From Hetaerina americana (Eukaryota; Arthropoda; Insecta; Odonata; Calopterygidae), in assembly GCA_022747635.1 (NCBI GenBank), contig JAKTNV010000060.1, forward strand, positions 2,025,872 to 2,089,871: DNA of 64,000 bases, written 5' to 3'. The position numbers and the translations under genes are program-made. Below the pieces are notes generated by a model. The model saw only the letters and a program-made list of their open reading frames with translations, ran no database searches and was not told where the DNA came from. Positions 19,540 to 30,781 of the stretch are shown in pieces. Within the stretch, counting starts at the first letter, position 1, and each line of letters starts with the position of its first letter.

Positions 19540-20869
19540 CTACCTTGATCAAAAATTTCCCGGAATTTATTCAGAAAATTAAAAATACAAGTTTATTCAT
19601 CTAAATCTATATTGTCCCCTTCAAAGTAATCCCCATCGACTGCAACACACTTATGCCAGCGCTTGATCCAATCCTCGAAACATTTTTTATATTCGGTTTT
19701 CGGTATGTCCATCAGTGCTTCCTGCGATTTTTCCATTACTTCCTCTCGGCTGCTAAAACGCGTTCCCCGTAATGGTTTTTTAACTCGATTGAACAGAAAG
19801 AAGTCACAGGGAGCCAAATCAGGTGAATTCGGTGGCTGTTGGATGGTATTTGTTGCATTTTTCGTCAAAAAATTACGAATAATGATAGCACTGTGCGACG
19901 GTGCGTTATCATGGTGCAAAATCCACGAGTTTTCTGCCCACATTTCTGGTCTCTTTCGGCGAATTGCTTCACGCAAACGTCTCATAACGCCCAAATAATA
20001 CTCTTTGTTTACTGTCTGGCCTTCTGGCAAAAATTCATGATGCACTACACCGTTGTAATCCATGAAAACCGTCAGCATTGCCTTCTTTTTTGACTGAAAA
20101 CGACGTGGTTTTTTTGGTCTCGGCTCATTTGGTGAACGCCATTCACTTGCCTGATGTCTGGATTGCGTGTCGTACTCATAAACCCACGTCTCGTCTCCAG
20201 TAATGATCCTTTTGATGAATGTGGGATCGGATTCAGCCTCGCAAATCATGTCTTTTGCGACGTCAACACGGTCTCTTTTTTGCATGAAATTGAGGTCTTT
20301 TGGCACCAACTTTGCTGCTACACGACGGAAACCCAAATCATTAACCACAATGTCTTGGGCGGATCCATAGGCAATGTTCAAGTCCTCCGCTATTTCTCTG
20401 ATGGTTAATTTGCGGTTATTGACCAACATTTCTTTTACTTTATCAATTTTTTCACCGACTTTCGATGTCGATGGTCTGCCACTGCGTTCATCATCTTCGA
20501 TTGACTCACGACCACTTCTGAACCGCTCGTGCCACTGGTAAACGACCGTTTTTTTAGAGAATCGTTGCCGGAACACTTTTCCAACATTTCCAACGTCCGT
20601 GCGCCACTAAATCCGTTTTTTACGCAAAATTTAATACAAGTTCGTTGTTGCAAATTTAAATCCATTTCTGAAATTGTAAAAAATCGCCAACACACACAGA
20701 GATAGATGTACTCTTGGCTACGTAACTTTTGCAAATGTCAAGTTATGACACTAAGATTTAAAGGGAATATCAACAACAGATGTACCAATTTAACAAAAAA
20801 ACAGAACTCAAATCGGAACGATGGGAGCGCCACACGGTGGTTATTCCGGGAACTTTTTGATCAAGGTAG
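19540..20869 (-). mobile_element. mariner copy 2, standard structure
   Basis: The element is 1330 bp, with TA flanks at 19538-19539 and 20870-20871. It begins CTACCTTGATCAAAAATTTC and ends with CTTTTTGATCAAGGTAG, so terminal inverted repeats are short (about 28 bp). Apart from the left end it is almost identical to copy 1, with only a handful of substitutions visible. Its right end borders a (TG)n(TA)n array. Confidence 0.93.
19593..20665 (-). pseudogene. mariner transposase, frameshifted near the N-terminus
   Basis: Same DD34D transposase as at 5611-6942, but with its full C-terminus (CFEDWIKRWHKC, then GDYFEGD). A single-base loss in an eight-A run near 20549-20555 shifts the frame after NDSLKK, so the N-terminal DNA-binding part (start at 20665) is out of frame with the rest. 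The long frame 19593-20576 holds all three catalytic aspartates. The element is probably unable to make a full protein, although its ends look intact and could be mobilised in trans. Confidence 0.9.
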
Positions 20870-20874
20870 TATAC

Positions 20875-20875
<1 letters not shown>

Positions 20876-20957
<82 letters not shown>
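20876..20957. repeat. (TG)n(TA)n microsatellite
   Basis: Short TG run followed by about 70 bp of TA, between the mariner end and a Penelope terminus. Confidence 0.9.
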
Positions 20958-20958
<1 letters not shown>

Positions 20959-20959
20959 C

Positions 20960-21560
20960 ACTTTTTGAAAGTCTCACGGACGTGAATAATAATGTATAAC
21001 ACTTAGCACTAGTGGACACAGACAAAAACACAGAAACACACAAAAAAAAGAGACTCACTATTTTTCGAATTTTCGGTGGTCGTTGCCACCTTTATCAAGG
21101 AAGAGAGGGACAGAACTGAAGGGAATACGAGGGCTGGAGCGATGGATGGAAGGGGAAGTTGGGGAGGGAATTCCGAAGGGACGGGTTTGGAGGGGTAGCG
21201 TTAGAAGGGTGGGGAAAATGTAGAAGGTGATGGGGGTGGAAGGGGGATGAAAATATAATTAGAGCAGGGTGATTAGTGCCTAATATTGATTCCTGGCCAG
21301 TTCCAGGACTCCAAAAGCCAGATGAAGGATTGCTCTAGTGTTTTCAGTTACAGAGGAGGATCAGAGGGTGGGAGGGATGCTATGATGGATACACTATAGC
21401 ATTTATCAAAGGGAGTGTTGTGTTCGGAGGCGTGTTTGGGGATAGGGAGCATGTCAATTAAGGAAGAGTTTTTGCATGAGGCTCGGTGGTTGTTGATTCT
21501 GATATTGAGGGGTGTGGTGGTTTGCCCAATATAATAGGCAGGGCATTAGGCTTAATTGAC
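20960..21560 (-). mobile_element. Penelope-like element fragment
   Basis: Starting from the GIY-YIG relic (21347-21548) and reading on the minus strand, the segment continues to a terminus. There, 21066-21100 has CTTGATAAAGGTGG, a hairpin, then CACCGAAA, followed by GTGAGTCTC and a T-rich stretch also found at 11538-11760. The intervening part is G-rich on the plus strand and shows no domain. It ends against (TA)n. Confidence 0.65.
21347..21548 (-). pseudogene. Penelope-type GIY-YIG endonuclease relic
   Basis: The frame reads AYYIGQTTTPLNIRINNHRA and then LPIPKHASEHN. The YIGQT...LxxRxxxH pattern is the core of the GIY-YIG nuclease at the C-terminus of Penelope-like proteins, which nicks DNA to prime reverse transcription. 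The RT part is absent. The frame ends in a stop at the fragment's border with G-rich sequence. Confidence 0.65.
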
Positions 21561-21572
21561 ATGCTCCCTATC
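21441..21572. repeat. 22-bp perfect inverted repeat
   Basis: 21441-21462 (GATAGGGAGCATGTCAATTA plus 2 bp) is the exact reverse complement of 21551-21572, with an 88-bp spacer. It lies across the boundary of the GIY-YIG relic, as if a piece of the element had been copied inverted at the junction. Confidence 0.9.
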
Positions 21573-21739
21573 CTATCCTATTGGAAAGGAAAGATTTTTT
21601 CAAGGACAGATTCCTTTCCCTTAGCATGATTTACGATTGGAGTACCATAAAGACCAAATATATAAAATAAACAGGGTCTTTCTCAAAAACAAAAGAATAT
21701 ATCCGGGAAAATATTTCGCAGATGAAAGCAAATATTACT

Positions 21740-22415
21740 AAAATTATTCGAAATAGCACCCTTGTGCATCGACACTCCAGTGTAGCAGAGAACCGCACAC
21801 GGTAACGGCCCGCATTCAACTGACGGGTGTTGCGTGGGTTTTCCAAGACCAACTTTCCTGCAACAAATCGCCCTACTCCAGCCATCCGCGTCGGCGGGAA
21901 AGAATCATTCTACTTATTTTTGGGGCAGCGCTCCTGCCAGTCGCGGAACACTTCTCGGAAGTCGTCGACCGACGGAAACCTCCGTGTTCAGGCACCTCGT
22001 CCCGGCCTCTGACATTATCCAATGCTCCAAAGTGATTGCCTTTTTAGCTCCTTTTTATTCTTGGGAACACAAAGAAGACCGGCGGAACCACATAAGGGTT
22101 GTAAGGCGGCTGGGTCGATGTTGACATCTTGGGCTTTGACCAGGTACTCCATTCCGAGTTCTGATCTTCCGACAGCAGCTTTGGGACCACCTCGGCAAAC
22201 ACCTTTCTCTTGGCTAAATCTTTTGTAAGAATACGATGCACTGTGGTTTTAGGATTATCGTACCCTTCCGCTAACATTCTGGTACTCGAGCGTCGATCGG
22301 AATTGAGCATGTCTCTCACGTTTTTCACATTTCGTCGCGCTGTGTAACTGACGGACATCCAAGGCGTTCCTCGTCGTCAATCTACTCTCGAACCCTCCCG
22401 GCTAATCTTAAGCTA
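21740..22415 (-). pseudogene. Decayed mariner transposase, third lineage
   Basis: Legible parts on the minus strand are VDDEERLGCPSVTQRDE (around 22350-22410), the second helix-turn-helix region with VRDMLNSDRRSSTRMLAEG, then VPKLLSEDQ. A deletion removes the first two catalytic aspartates. The third-D region survives as PPYNPYVVPPVFFVFPRIK, with V in place of the catalytic D. The C-terminus is split by a foreign block (about 21779-21925) before CVDAQGCYFE. A different lineage from the copies at 5817 and 19540. Confidence 0.7.
21779..21925. repeat. Unclassified repeat inserted in a mariner relic
   Basis: This block interrupts the mariner C-terminal codons. It shares an extended, diverged match in the same orientation with 22560-22715, including TTTCCAAGACC/TTCTCAAGACC and GTCGGCGGGAAAGAATCATT/GACGGCGGGGCAAAATCATT. 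Confidence 0.55.
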
Positions 22416-22559
22416 GCGAAAAATCGTTAATTGGGACATAATTATAGTCTCCAAATCCGATTTTTCGAGCTTAACACGGAATATTATCGCGTACTGTTGC
22501 TTCACGGAACGATACATCGTGAATTCATGACGAGATCCTCGAATAGAGATCTAGTCTAG

Positions 22560-22715
22560 CATCAATCCGTACACGCAACGATCCGTAGACAATTGACGCG
22601 GGTCGCGTTGCTTTCTCAAGACCTTCCATCTTCTTTCCCGCCATAAAATACCCCACTCCTACCGTCTGCGACGGCGGGGCAAAATCATTGCCCTTATTAA
22701 TTTTGTCTTTATCAT
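22560..22715. repeat. Second copy of the unclassified repeat
   Basis: See 21779-21925. Same orientation, about 790 bp away. Confidence 0.55.
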
Positions 22716-22719
22716 CATT

Positions 22720-23255
22720 GTCCACCCTGTTCACCTAACTTCACAGTCATACTTCTCGCATTTTCAATACCGGTGTCTTAACGGCCGCTGCCGCAATATC
22801 TTTCAATGGCTTGTGGAGTGCTATTTAGATATTAATGTAGCCCTATTTTTTTATTAGCCTCTGGATATATTAGATCTTACATTAAATTACATAGTTTTCA
22901 TTTGCATTCTCAATCAATACCCAATTAAATTTCGTCATAATTTTCATGCATTCACATGGAAGTATCAGTAATATTTTCAGACATATTTGGCATTGTCTTT
23001 AGATCGAAGGTCCTTGGAATACAGAAGTTCTAGGAAGAAATATTGCGCATGGATTTCGTACATTCACCTCGTTTTCCGTCTCTAGTGTCCTTTTAGTATT
23101 AGTGCTGGGTATTTATTGCCATTTTATTTAACATTCATATGCAGGGTATCTGAGCGCAGCTTATATTACTGTGTTTATACTGAAGGGAATATGATGACGT
23201 GGATCTAATATAATTGTGTTCCATCTCATGCTGATAGCTGGATAGCTGAATCCTC
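22720..23255. other. No recognised feature
   Basis: AT-rich; nothing recognised. Confidence 0.5.
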
Positions 23256-23259
23256 GAAA

Positions 23260-23640
23260 TCCTTGTGATAGGTATGGCATGAATTCAAATGTAACCAAAA
23301 CAAATGATATGCAGTTTTCGAGGAAGGGGAAGAAAGCTAAGTTAGGTTTTTAAATGAGAGGTCACAAACCGGAGTAGGCGCAATAATTTAAGTATATTAG
23401 TATGGTCTTGGCCCCGAACACAACTGCAAAAATACAAGAAGAATTATTGCATTAGGCAAACAAGGTTTCGCAAGAAGGAGGATATTGATTACTGACATGT
23501 TAAGTGAGAAGTTTTGGGTAAAAATAGTCAGACGTTTGTTATACATCGTCTTTTTCCATTTCTGACACTAGGCGGTTGAAGCAGGATGATAAGCGCAGGC
23601 TGGAGGATTTCAACATTGGAGAGTGGAAAAGATTTAAAAG
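23260..23640 (+). mobile_element. RTE-like LINE relic, copy I
   Basis: Matches copy A from about 9825 to 10660, including a TGCATTAGGCAAACAAGGTT block and RRRILITDMLSEKFWVK. It is heavily decayed and lacks both ends. It corresponds to the region just after the RT domain. Confidence 0.6.
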
Positions 23641-23644
23641 GGTT

Positions 23645-24789
23645 AACTTGTTGGATAGGAAAACATAGCTTTAGAGCTGCACGAAGCTTTGACGAACCTC
23701 TTTCGGGCATCGGGGTTGTTGCAGACCTTATGTCCGCAGATAGAATGAGTATTACGTATAGATCGTTTGGTTTACGACGGATTACAAATTACGAAATAGT
23801 GAGTGTTTATTTGCTTATTTAACAAAAATGCACGAGTATAGGATTTTTTGTTAAGGAGAGAAATGAGAACACGTGAGAAAGCGAGGTATGAGGAAAAAAC
23901 ATTTAAGGTGAGGAAACAGGAATAGTTTATTATGGGAAAAATAAAAACCTTCATTTTATTACACGCGTATAGAGGGCATTAAATATTGTGTAGAGTTTTT
24001 ATTTTGGTAAACTTTAATGATTTTTTAAATAAATAGTTTTCCCTCTGCGTTACATTTCTGTGTGTGTCGAATGTGAACATTACTTGTGATAGAGAAGGAC
24101 GCTGCAGGAATAAACAGGAAAAACGAAAGACAACTTATTCAACACATTTTTTACCACTAGTCATCGTAAAGTTGAGAACAACCTAACTGTTACGTACACT
24201 TGAGAAATGGCTTGGATTAGGAGATGTGAAAGACTGGGAGAGATGGGAACAATAGGGTTCGGTCATTCTTGCGATCGGGTCTTAATCGGAAGGAATCGGG
24301 TGTGGTGTGGGCGTAAGATGGGTGTGAGATGGTGTGGGTGTGAGAAAAGAAGATGGGCTAGATGCGATGGCGAGGTTGAAAAATGAAATGAAATTGTCAG
24401 GATGAAGTTGAATAGTGTGTGAGCGGTACACGATATTTACCCGGATGAGCAAAAGCCCTTGAGGGTCCATATTGTCCTCGTATCCAGTGTAAGGCATGCG
24501 AACTGGCAGAGAGTGAATAATGGAGAAGCTAAACCTGTCATAGAGATACCTATCATGAATCTGGGCAGGGGCGAAGTGGAGGGTGGGAGTGTACAGATAG
24601 TTCCTTACGCAAAGAGTGATGGCTATTTATATGTACGAATGTTCCCGATCATGGCATGTGGGCCATGTTCTCGACTGTGAAAGATATGCCTTGATAAATG
24701 TGGTGAAGTTATCGATGCGCGGATGATATTCGTACACGAAGTGTTATTGCTCGGCCTGAAAAAAAATCGAGAATTGGGCAAACATTTGG
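23645..24789. other. No recognised feature
   Basis: No relic or repeat recognised. A simple GGTGTGGGTGTGAGA-like repeat occurs near 24299-24345. Confidence 0.45.
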
Positions 24790-25420
24790 CACATTTTATT
24801 CTCATATCCGGTAAACATAGGTTTTGGATGGACCCTAATAATCTGGACCCTCCTAACAAAACAACCCAAAATACTACTCCACAACAAGCTCTTCTTCATC
24901 TCGGGATATTTCCTTCCTCCCTTCAATCCGTCCAACGTCCCTATCCTATTACTGCCCCTTCCTCGTTTGCCCAACATTCTCCCCAGTATCAAAGTCTTCA
25001 AAATCCCGTTGCCAATCAACTTCGTTTGCATCCATATTCCCTGCCTTATAAGGATTTTTTCCAAAAATTCCCTCTCCTTCCCCCCATGCCCAGCACTTCC
25101 TTATTTGTTTTTCTTTCTGTCCACTTCACCATCTCCAACCTTCTCCACATCCATAATTCAAAATCTTCCATTTTACGCGTAGCATCCTGATTCAATGACC
25201 ATGTTTCCACACCATACATAACCACGCTCCGTATCTAAGTTTTAACGACCCTTTTCTTAAAATCCGTGCTAAAAGTGCCTCCCATTGATTCTCTCCTCCT
25301 TGTGAAAGCTTCTTTGCCCAATGCAATTTTTCTCCGTACGTTCCTACAACTTGGCCATTTTCCTCCCAAATACTTCCGAGATACGTATACTGTTCCACCT
25401 CTTCCAGTTCCTTCCCTCCT

Positions 25421-25537
25421 AATGAATAAATGATTGAAGCACTTTTCCACTTGATATTTATCAAGTGGAAAAGTGCTTCAATCAGTTATTCATTATGTTC
25501 GACTTCCACCACATCACGCCTGAAGCTACTCAATGTG
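25421..25537. mobile_element. 117-bp palindromic insertion with 12-bp target duplication
   Basis: It is flanked by TCCTTCCCTCCT at 25409-25420 and 25538-25549. 25431-25456 and 25459-25484 are perfect 26-bp reverse complements with a 2-bp spacer, and imperfect pairing extends further. The rest shares TTCAGG(C/T)GTGATGT and TTTTCCACTT(G/A)ATAAA (minus strand) with the Penelope-type terminus at 55021-55170. I infer a tiny foldback derivative of a Penelope terminus. Confidence 0.7.
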
Positions 25538-25989
25538 TCCTTCCCTCCTATTTTAACTTTTAGCTTAACCTTACTCTTTCAGGAAAAACGCATAACTTTT
25601 GTTTTATTTATATTGATTCTCATCTAATATCTATCGTACTGTATTTCCAATTCATTCAGCATTGCTTGCACTCCTTTGGCTGACTGATAAACTAAAGCTT
25701 GAGAATCAGCGAACCTAAATGATTTTATGCATTGCCTAACGAATTTCATTCCTATCTCCAAGTCTTCCCATGCCTCATTAATCATTTCGTATTCATATAC
25801 ATTGAACAGCACACGTGATAATTAAACACCCTTTTCTTACGCCTATAGTATTCCTAACACTGCTCATTCAATCTCTTCATCCTCCAATCGTACCTTAGCA
25901 GTGTAAGAAATGTACAGGTTGCAGATTATCCTCCTCTCCTTCAAAGGGAGAGGAGGCATTATATATAATAACATATAATAACATATGAT

Positions 25990-26050
25990 ATACACCCCCC
26001 GCCACACGCCCTTGCGGCGGCTTGCGGGGTATTATGTAGATGAGATGTAC
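25990..26050 (+). repeat. LINE 3' terminus (second LINE family)
   Basis: CCCGCCACACGCCCTTGCGG followed by GCGGCTTGCGGGGTATTATG and a GTAGATGAGATGTA tail. Inserted within LINE copy D. Confidence 0.7.
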
Positions 26051-26339
26051 ATAACATATTTCCCCAATTATTTACATCAATCGCAGGAAAATACATCCAA
26101 TTGAATTCTATATTCCTCTCTATTATTAATGATTACCTCAATGGCATCACGCGTGCTTCTCCCCTTTTTGAACCCAAACTGATCACCCGCTAAGTAATGA
26201 TTTGCCCTGCTATCTAACCTCTTGTTGATGACCCTGAGAACTACTTAAGTTACCTGCGAAATCAAACTCATTCTTTAGTGCCAACAAGATGTAGCTCTTA
26301 CCTTTCCTAGAATGCGAACTAACGCTAATCTCACTAAAT

Positions 26340-27610
26340 GTTAAGTAAGTACACATTTTCAATCAGTCATTTCGCGCAACTCCGATGGAAGACCGACCTA
26401 CAAAATGAATTTCGTGTGTTTTCTTTTGAGGGCATTTAAGTTGTAGCTTTACTGAAGATAAGGAAATGCTTTCTTTTAGGATTCGAGGAATTTGGGTTGT
26501 TTTGTTAAGATTGCTGATTAGATATTTGTCACGTTTGTTATAGATAAAAATGATGTTCAATTGGATATTATTGTTTGACACACAGGCTAGTATTTATTTC
26601 CCATTTATGGGAAACAACTATACCAACCCTATACCTGAAAAAATGTATTTCTATTACTAAAGTATGTACAAACAATCATTTTTTTCAATAGAGGAGTGGG
26701 ATTTCTTCCTTTCCTGAGGTCTTTTTTGTATTTTGTAATAGTAATTCTGCTCTTCTCTTGGTCAATACGTCGCTCGTGAGAATTTACGAGAGAGACTCAG
26801 GAAAAGAATTTTGGTATATTCCTATGATATTTTAATAGCATCACCTTGTATCAGTGCTGCGGTAGTTTAAACTGTCACTAAAAAAGAAATGATTTGTGTG
26901 TGTTTTATAATCGTTCGATGTTGAATAACATACCCTTTATTAAATAGCTAATCATTGCACTTTTCTTTAATCGTTTCACCGAATTTATTTTCATGCCTAA
27001 AATTATAAATTTTCAATTTTTTGGTCATTTATGACGAATTCGTCCTAAAAATATGTTAAGCATGTTGTTATTTCCTGTCGGCCTTTCCACAGTGTACGGC
27101 ATGCAAGCGAAATTAACTCTTCCGTTTGCATCCATCTCAGATTTTTTGCATTCAACACTGGTCTACAGAGAAGTAAACGTTCAGATATCATGCAATACTT
27201 AAGATTTACCCAAAACATTAATATCGTTTCGTAAATGGCGGGATGGGTTTAAATATCAGGAATGAATTATAGAATGAAAGAATAGGGAAGAGGTGAAGTG
27301 TGCAGTGTGTGAAATGGTAAGTTTTTTGAACTCATTGCCATTCCATGACCAAGTATTTCCAATATGCTGTTTCAATGTTGTATAAGGTGTATCGGGTTAA
27401 CAAATGCATCTATTTGGGTATTTTCTTCGTCTGATTTGAAGGTAATATGTAAAGGGTAATATAGGGTCATCGCGTACATTTCAGGATCATCTGTAAAGTA
27501 ACTTTCGCATGATCTATGATTTCGTTGTCATGAACAAGGTACCAGTGTCGCGACACTATTGGTGTCAAACCCCCGCCACACGCCCTTGCAGGGGTTTGCT
27601 AGGCTAGACA
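26340..27610 (+). mobile_element. About 1.27-kb insertion in LINE copy D, probably a 5'-truncated LINE
   Basis: The two edges correspond to adjacent positions of copy A (near 9185), so the block is foreign. Its right end carries the second-family 3' block (CCCGCCACACGCCCTTGCAG at 27571-27590). The interior is AT-rich and shows no readable RT or endonuclease; the only open frame of note (26363-26581, minus) has no motif. I could not identify a clean target duplication. Confidence 0.45.
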
Positions 27611-28689
27611 TTAATACAAATACAACGTCTTCTGGCTGGATTCCTCCCTCATAAATACTAAGAAATAGACCCTATAAACTATAACTTCGAGATTTCCTAA
27701 ATCTTTAAGGATTTCCACCTGAATTTTGCCTACTCCTATGGCCTTATATTATTTCATTTCCGTCAATGCCCTTTCTATCTCATCGTTGAGTAAGACTGCA
27801 CCTATGATATCTTCATTTACGTCATATTCTCTTTCTAAGAGTACCCTTGTTGGCCAAAGTTCTTTCCCGTCTTTCTTTCTTCGATTTTTCTTCGATCTTT
27901 TCTGTTTCAACTAGTATTTATTCGGCTATTCTCTCACTATTAACAGAGATTTTCCTTCTTTTTTCCCGATATTGATTTAAACCTTCTTCTGTAGCGCACC
28001 AATTTGATCCTTCTCCAACAAATTTTGCATATCCTCGCACTGCGTCTTCAACGATGCTTCGTTTGCTATACTTTACACATCTATATTTGTTATTTAACCC
28101 TTTATGCCTCCTTCTACATAGTTCTGCATTTAAATTCTTCCATTTCATCCTCTAATCTATCTTTCCAATCATCTCATCCTAATCCATAGTTTCCCTGTCG
28201 TTTTCTTAATAACAATCCCCATAATTTCTTTTTCGGGTCTGGATATCCCTTTCTTTACACAATCCCATTTTTCCATTAGGGTACTCGCCTCATTTCCTAC
28301 GTTCATGGTATTCTCTATAGCCTGCTGATACTCCTACCTTGTTATTCTGGCAATATTTCTACATTACATTTCCTAACCTGCCTCCTCTGCCTTATCTTTT
28401 TTAATTGGGCTGTGCACTTCAAGACTACTAAATTGTGATAAGAGTCCACATTAGCTTCAGGGATACTTCGTGAAATAACAGCGCTCTTTCTATATCTGTT
28501 CCTAACCATTATAAAAGCTAACTGATATCTTTCTGTGTCACCTGAAGTTTTTTAGTTTACTTACGCCTATTGTGGTGTCTAAACTAAGTGTTGATGATGA
28601 TTAACCCGTCTCCTGGAGAACTAAATTACTTTCTCCCCTTAGTCATTTTTCATGATTTTTTAATTATCGCTTCAGAACTGTTTGTGCTG

Positions 28690-29327
28690 CTGGTGTAAGG
28701 TGACTTTTATGAAGTGTTCTTCCTAGACTTGTAAAAGGGCTTCAACTCAGCAATCACCATATCAACGGTGCCAACTAAATGATGGTTGAAACTTCTGGTC
28801 CAGATATGGCGCTTTCCCAAAGATTCAGGGAATCCTAGAAAATACTCGACAAGAAGATTAACAGAACTGATAGCAATGAAGTGCCTGATGATGTCCGCTC
28901 TACCGTTCTTGGATTTCTTGAGAACCATCTTTATGGGCAGAAACAGCAGCGAGAAGATTACCGAGAATTGTTCGAGTTCACTATTATCTATCTTGGCGGT
29001 ATTCCGAAGAGATATCTTTTCGTGAACCAGGAGCTGTGAGTCATGCTAGGTGGATGGCCAAGGCAATTTATTTACTCAAGATTTACCTATTTCAAGATCA
29101 ATTTCAGTTATCTGATGGGGAGAAGAAATCTTTAAAAAGATAATGTATTTTTCTTGCTCGAGTTCAAGTTCGAGCCTGGTTTCTATCACCAGAAGCAATT
29201 ATAGCACCTTATCACGATTTCTCTTTGATGCGTCATTTGTTAAATTTTCAGGATATGGATCCAAAAATCAGTAAGGCCGCTGTTAAAACATTTTCAAACC
29301 ATTTCTGGTACTTCGCTACCTTATCCG
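28690..29327 (+). pseudogene. Unclassified coding relic cut by (TA)n
   Basis: A plus-strand frame with few interruptions reads ENHLYGQKQQREDYRELFEF, GGIPKRYLFVNQ, HARWMAKAIYLLKIYLFQ, LARVQVRAWFLSPEAIIAP and ends FSNHFWYFATLSA. It has the character of real protein: conserved W and H residues and an amphipathic helix pattern. I recall similar HARWMAKAIY proteins as repetitive, probably transposon-derived, genes in arthropods, but cannot name the family. The frame stops abruptly at a (TA)n array and does not resume after it. Confidence 0.5.

Positions 29328-29410
<83 letters not shown>
29328..29410. repeat. (TA)n microsatellite
   Basis: About 80 bp of pure TA, truncating the coding relic to its left. 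Confidence 0.92.
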
Positions 29411-29418
<8 letters not shown>

Positions 29419-30159
29419 TATTTCCCCACAAATATGCTTAAAATTGTGAATGCATGGCTTATAAGAGTATGTGGTGCCGATGCGAAAACCCCCAAATATT
29501 GTGAAGCCATTGGTTCACATGATCGTAGACTGCCGATTTTACATCCAGGTCGTTGTTGACTGGTATTATTTTATTTGCCTCAAACCACATGGCTTAAGGC
29601 TCCATTCCAGGACTGACTTTAACGAAAGAATAAATCCGCGAAATTCTATGAATATAAAATTTGCATGATGTAATTTAATGGTCAGGGTATAAAATGAGTA
29701 ATTCATATTTTTCTGACATTAGAATCTTGTGAGACATCTACTCAAGACATTGTATCCAACTCACCACCTTATTTAATCTTTGCTCGAGTTTGTCCTTTGA
29801 AGAAAGGAATAGGTTTGTCTCTGAATGTGACGATTTATTTAAGGTATCAATAAACAATCTGCGGATGCATTAATGACTTATAAATCAACGATAGTGGTAC
29901 CCTAAATTTCAATTAATTCATTGGTTGATGATTTTGTACGTTCCTTTCGGTAGTATCGCTCTATTTTCCGCTCTATTTAAATATCAACAATGAGTAGCCT
30001 TTAGCATTCACGTTTGCATTTTCAACTCAGGGCAGAAAATATTGTAATTATATATCTGTAAAAAATTCAAGAAATTCCGGGAGATGCCGCAACAGTAACT
30101 TTTAATGGAATCATCCGTCAATATGCATTTCAATGCAATAATTTCAGGGCGTAAAAATT
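29411..30159. other. No recognised feature
   Basis: AT-rich; short open frames only. Confidence 0.5.
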
Positions 30160-30230
30160 AATCCCCTTGGACGGGATTCGAACCCGGATCCCTCGATGTC
30201 CGAGTGCTAGCCGCGTCGTGGACTGTGATG
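30160..30230 (-). mobile_element. tRNA-headed SINE fragment (third family)
   Basis: The minus strand reads GGCTAGCACTCGGACATCGA, GGGATCC and a B box GGGTTCGAATCCCG. The same order occurs at 61465-61530 (+). Only the head is legible. It is not a functional tRNA: no cloverleaf stem is intact by eye. Confidence 0.6.
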
Positions 30231-30780
30231 CGTGGCGCGTACGGTATTTCGTCGCAATAACTTGTTCCTTGAAAGCCCCCAAAATTTCGGAATTGAAGAG
30301 GACGCCTCTCTAGCTTAACTGACTACTATTAACTCTGAAATTGCTACATAATATTTTTACTTATTTTACTCATTTATGCATTTCTTTATCGCTCCTTGAT
30401 GATATTATCCAGGATTTTTCTTATTTAATATAACAATATTTATGAATGCTTTTAAATTTTCTAACACCATATGCATTTGGATGGAATGAAGGGATCCTAA
30501 AAAGATGTGCAATTGAGGAATTGTTTGTCGGGACTCTCCGAGGATAAGGCGAGGTCGCACTAAAAGAGGGTTATTAGTATTTTAGTGCCCATCTACCAGT
30601 AGACTAACAATAACAATAATGATCAACAAAATTTTTCTATAGGACCGAGAATTATATATTAAATTTTTAAATGTTCTCCACGACCTCTGTGAATAATGTG
30701 ACGGAATATCTTTAAATAATCCTCAAAAACAATTACGGATGCAGAAAAATTCATTTTAAATGCAGTGATACTTCAAATAT
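30231..30780. other. No recognised feature
   Basis: Nothing recognised. Confidence 0.5.
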
Positions 30781-30781
30781 T

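Larger units (their letters stand above)
24790..28655 (-). mobile_element. RTE-like LINE relic, copy D
   Basis: Reading on the minus strand from 28655, the relic starts inside the endonuclease (matching copy A near 8130). It continues through the linker (WKNLNAELCRRRHKGLNNKY near 28130), the RT entry region (YEEGIWPE-like near 27640) and FRFADSQALVYQSAKGVQAM (near 25700), then VEQYTYLGSIWE and the tail with GRMLGKRGRG. The 3' end at about 24800 matches CATCCAAAACCTA...CCGG. Two insertions interrupt it (25421-25537 and about 26340-27610), along with many stops. Confidence 0.75.
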
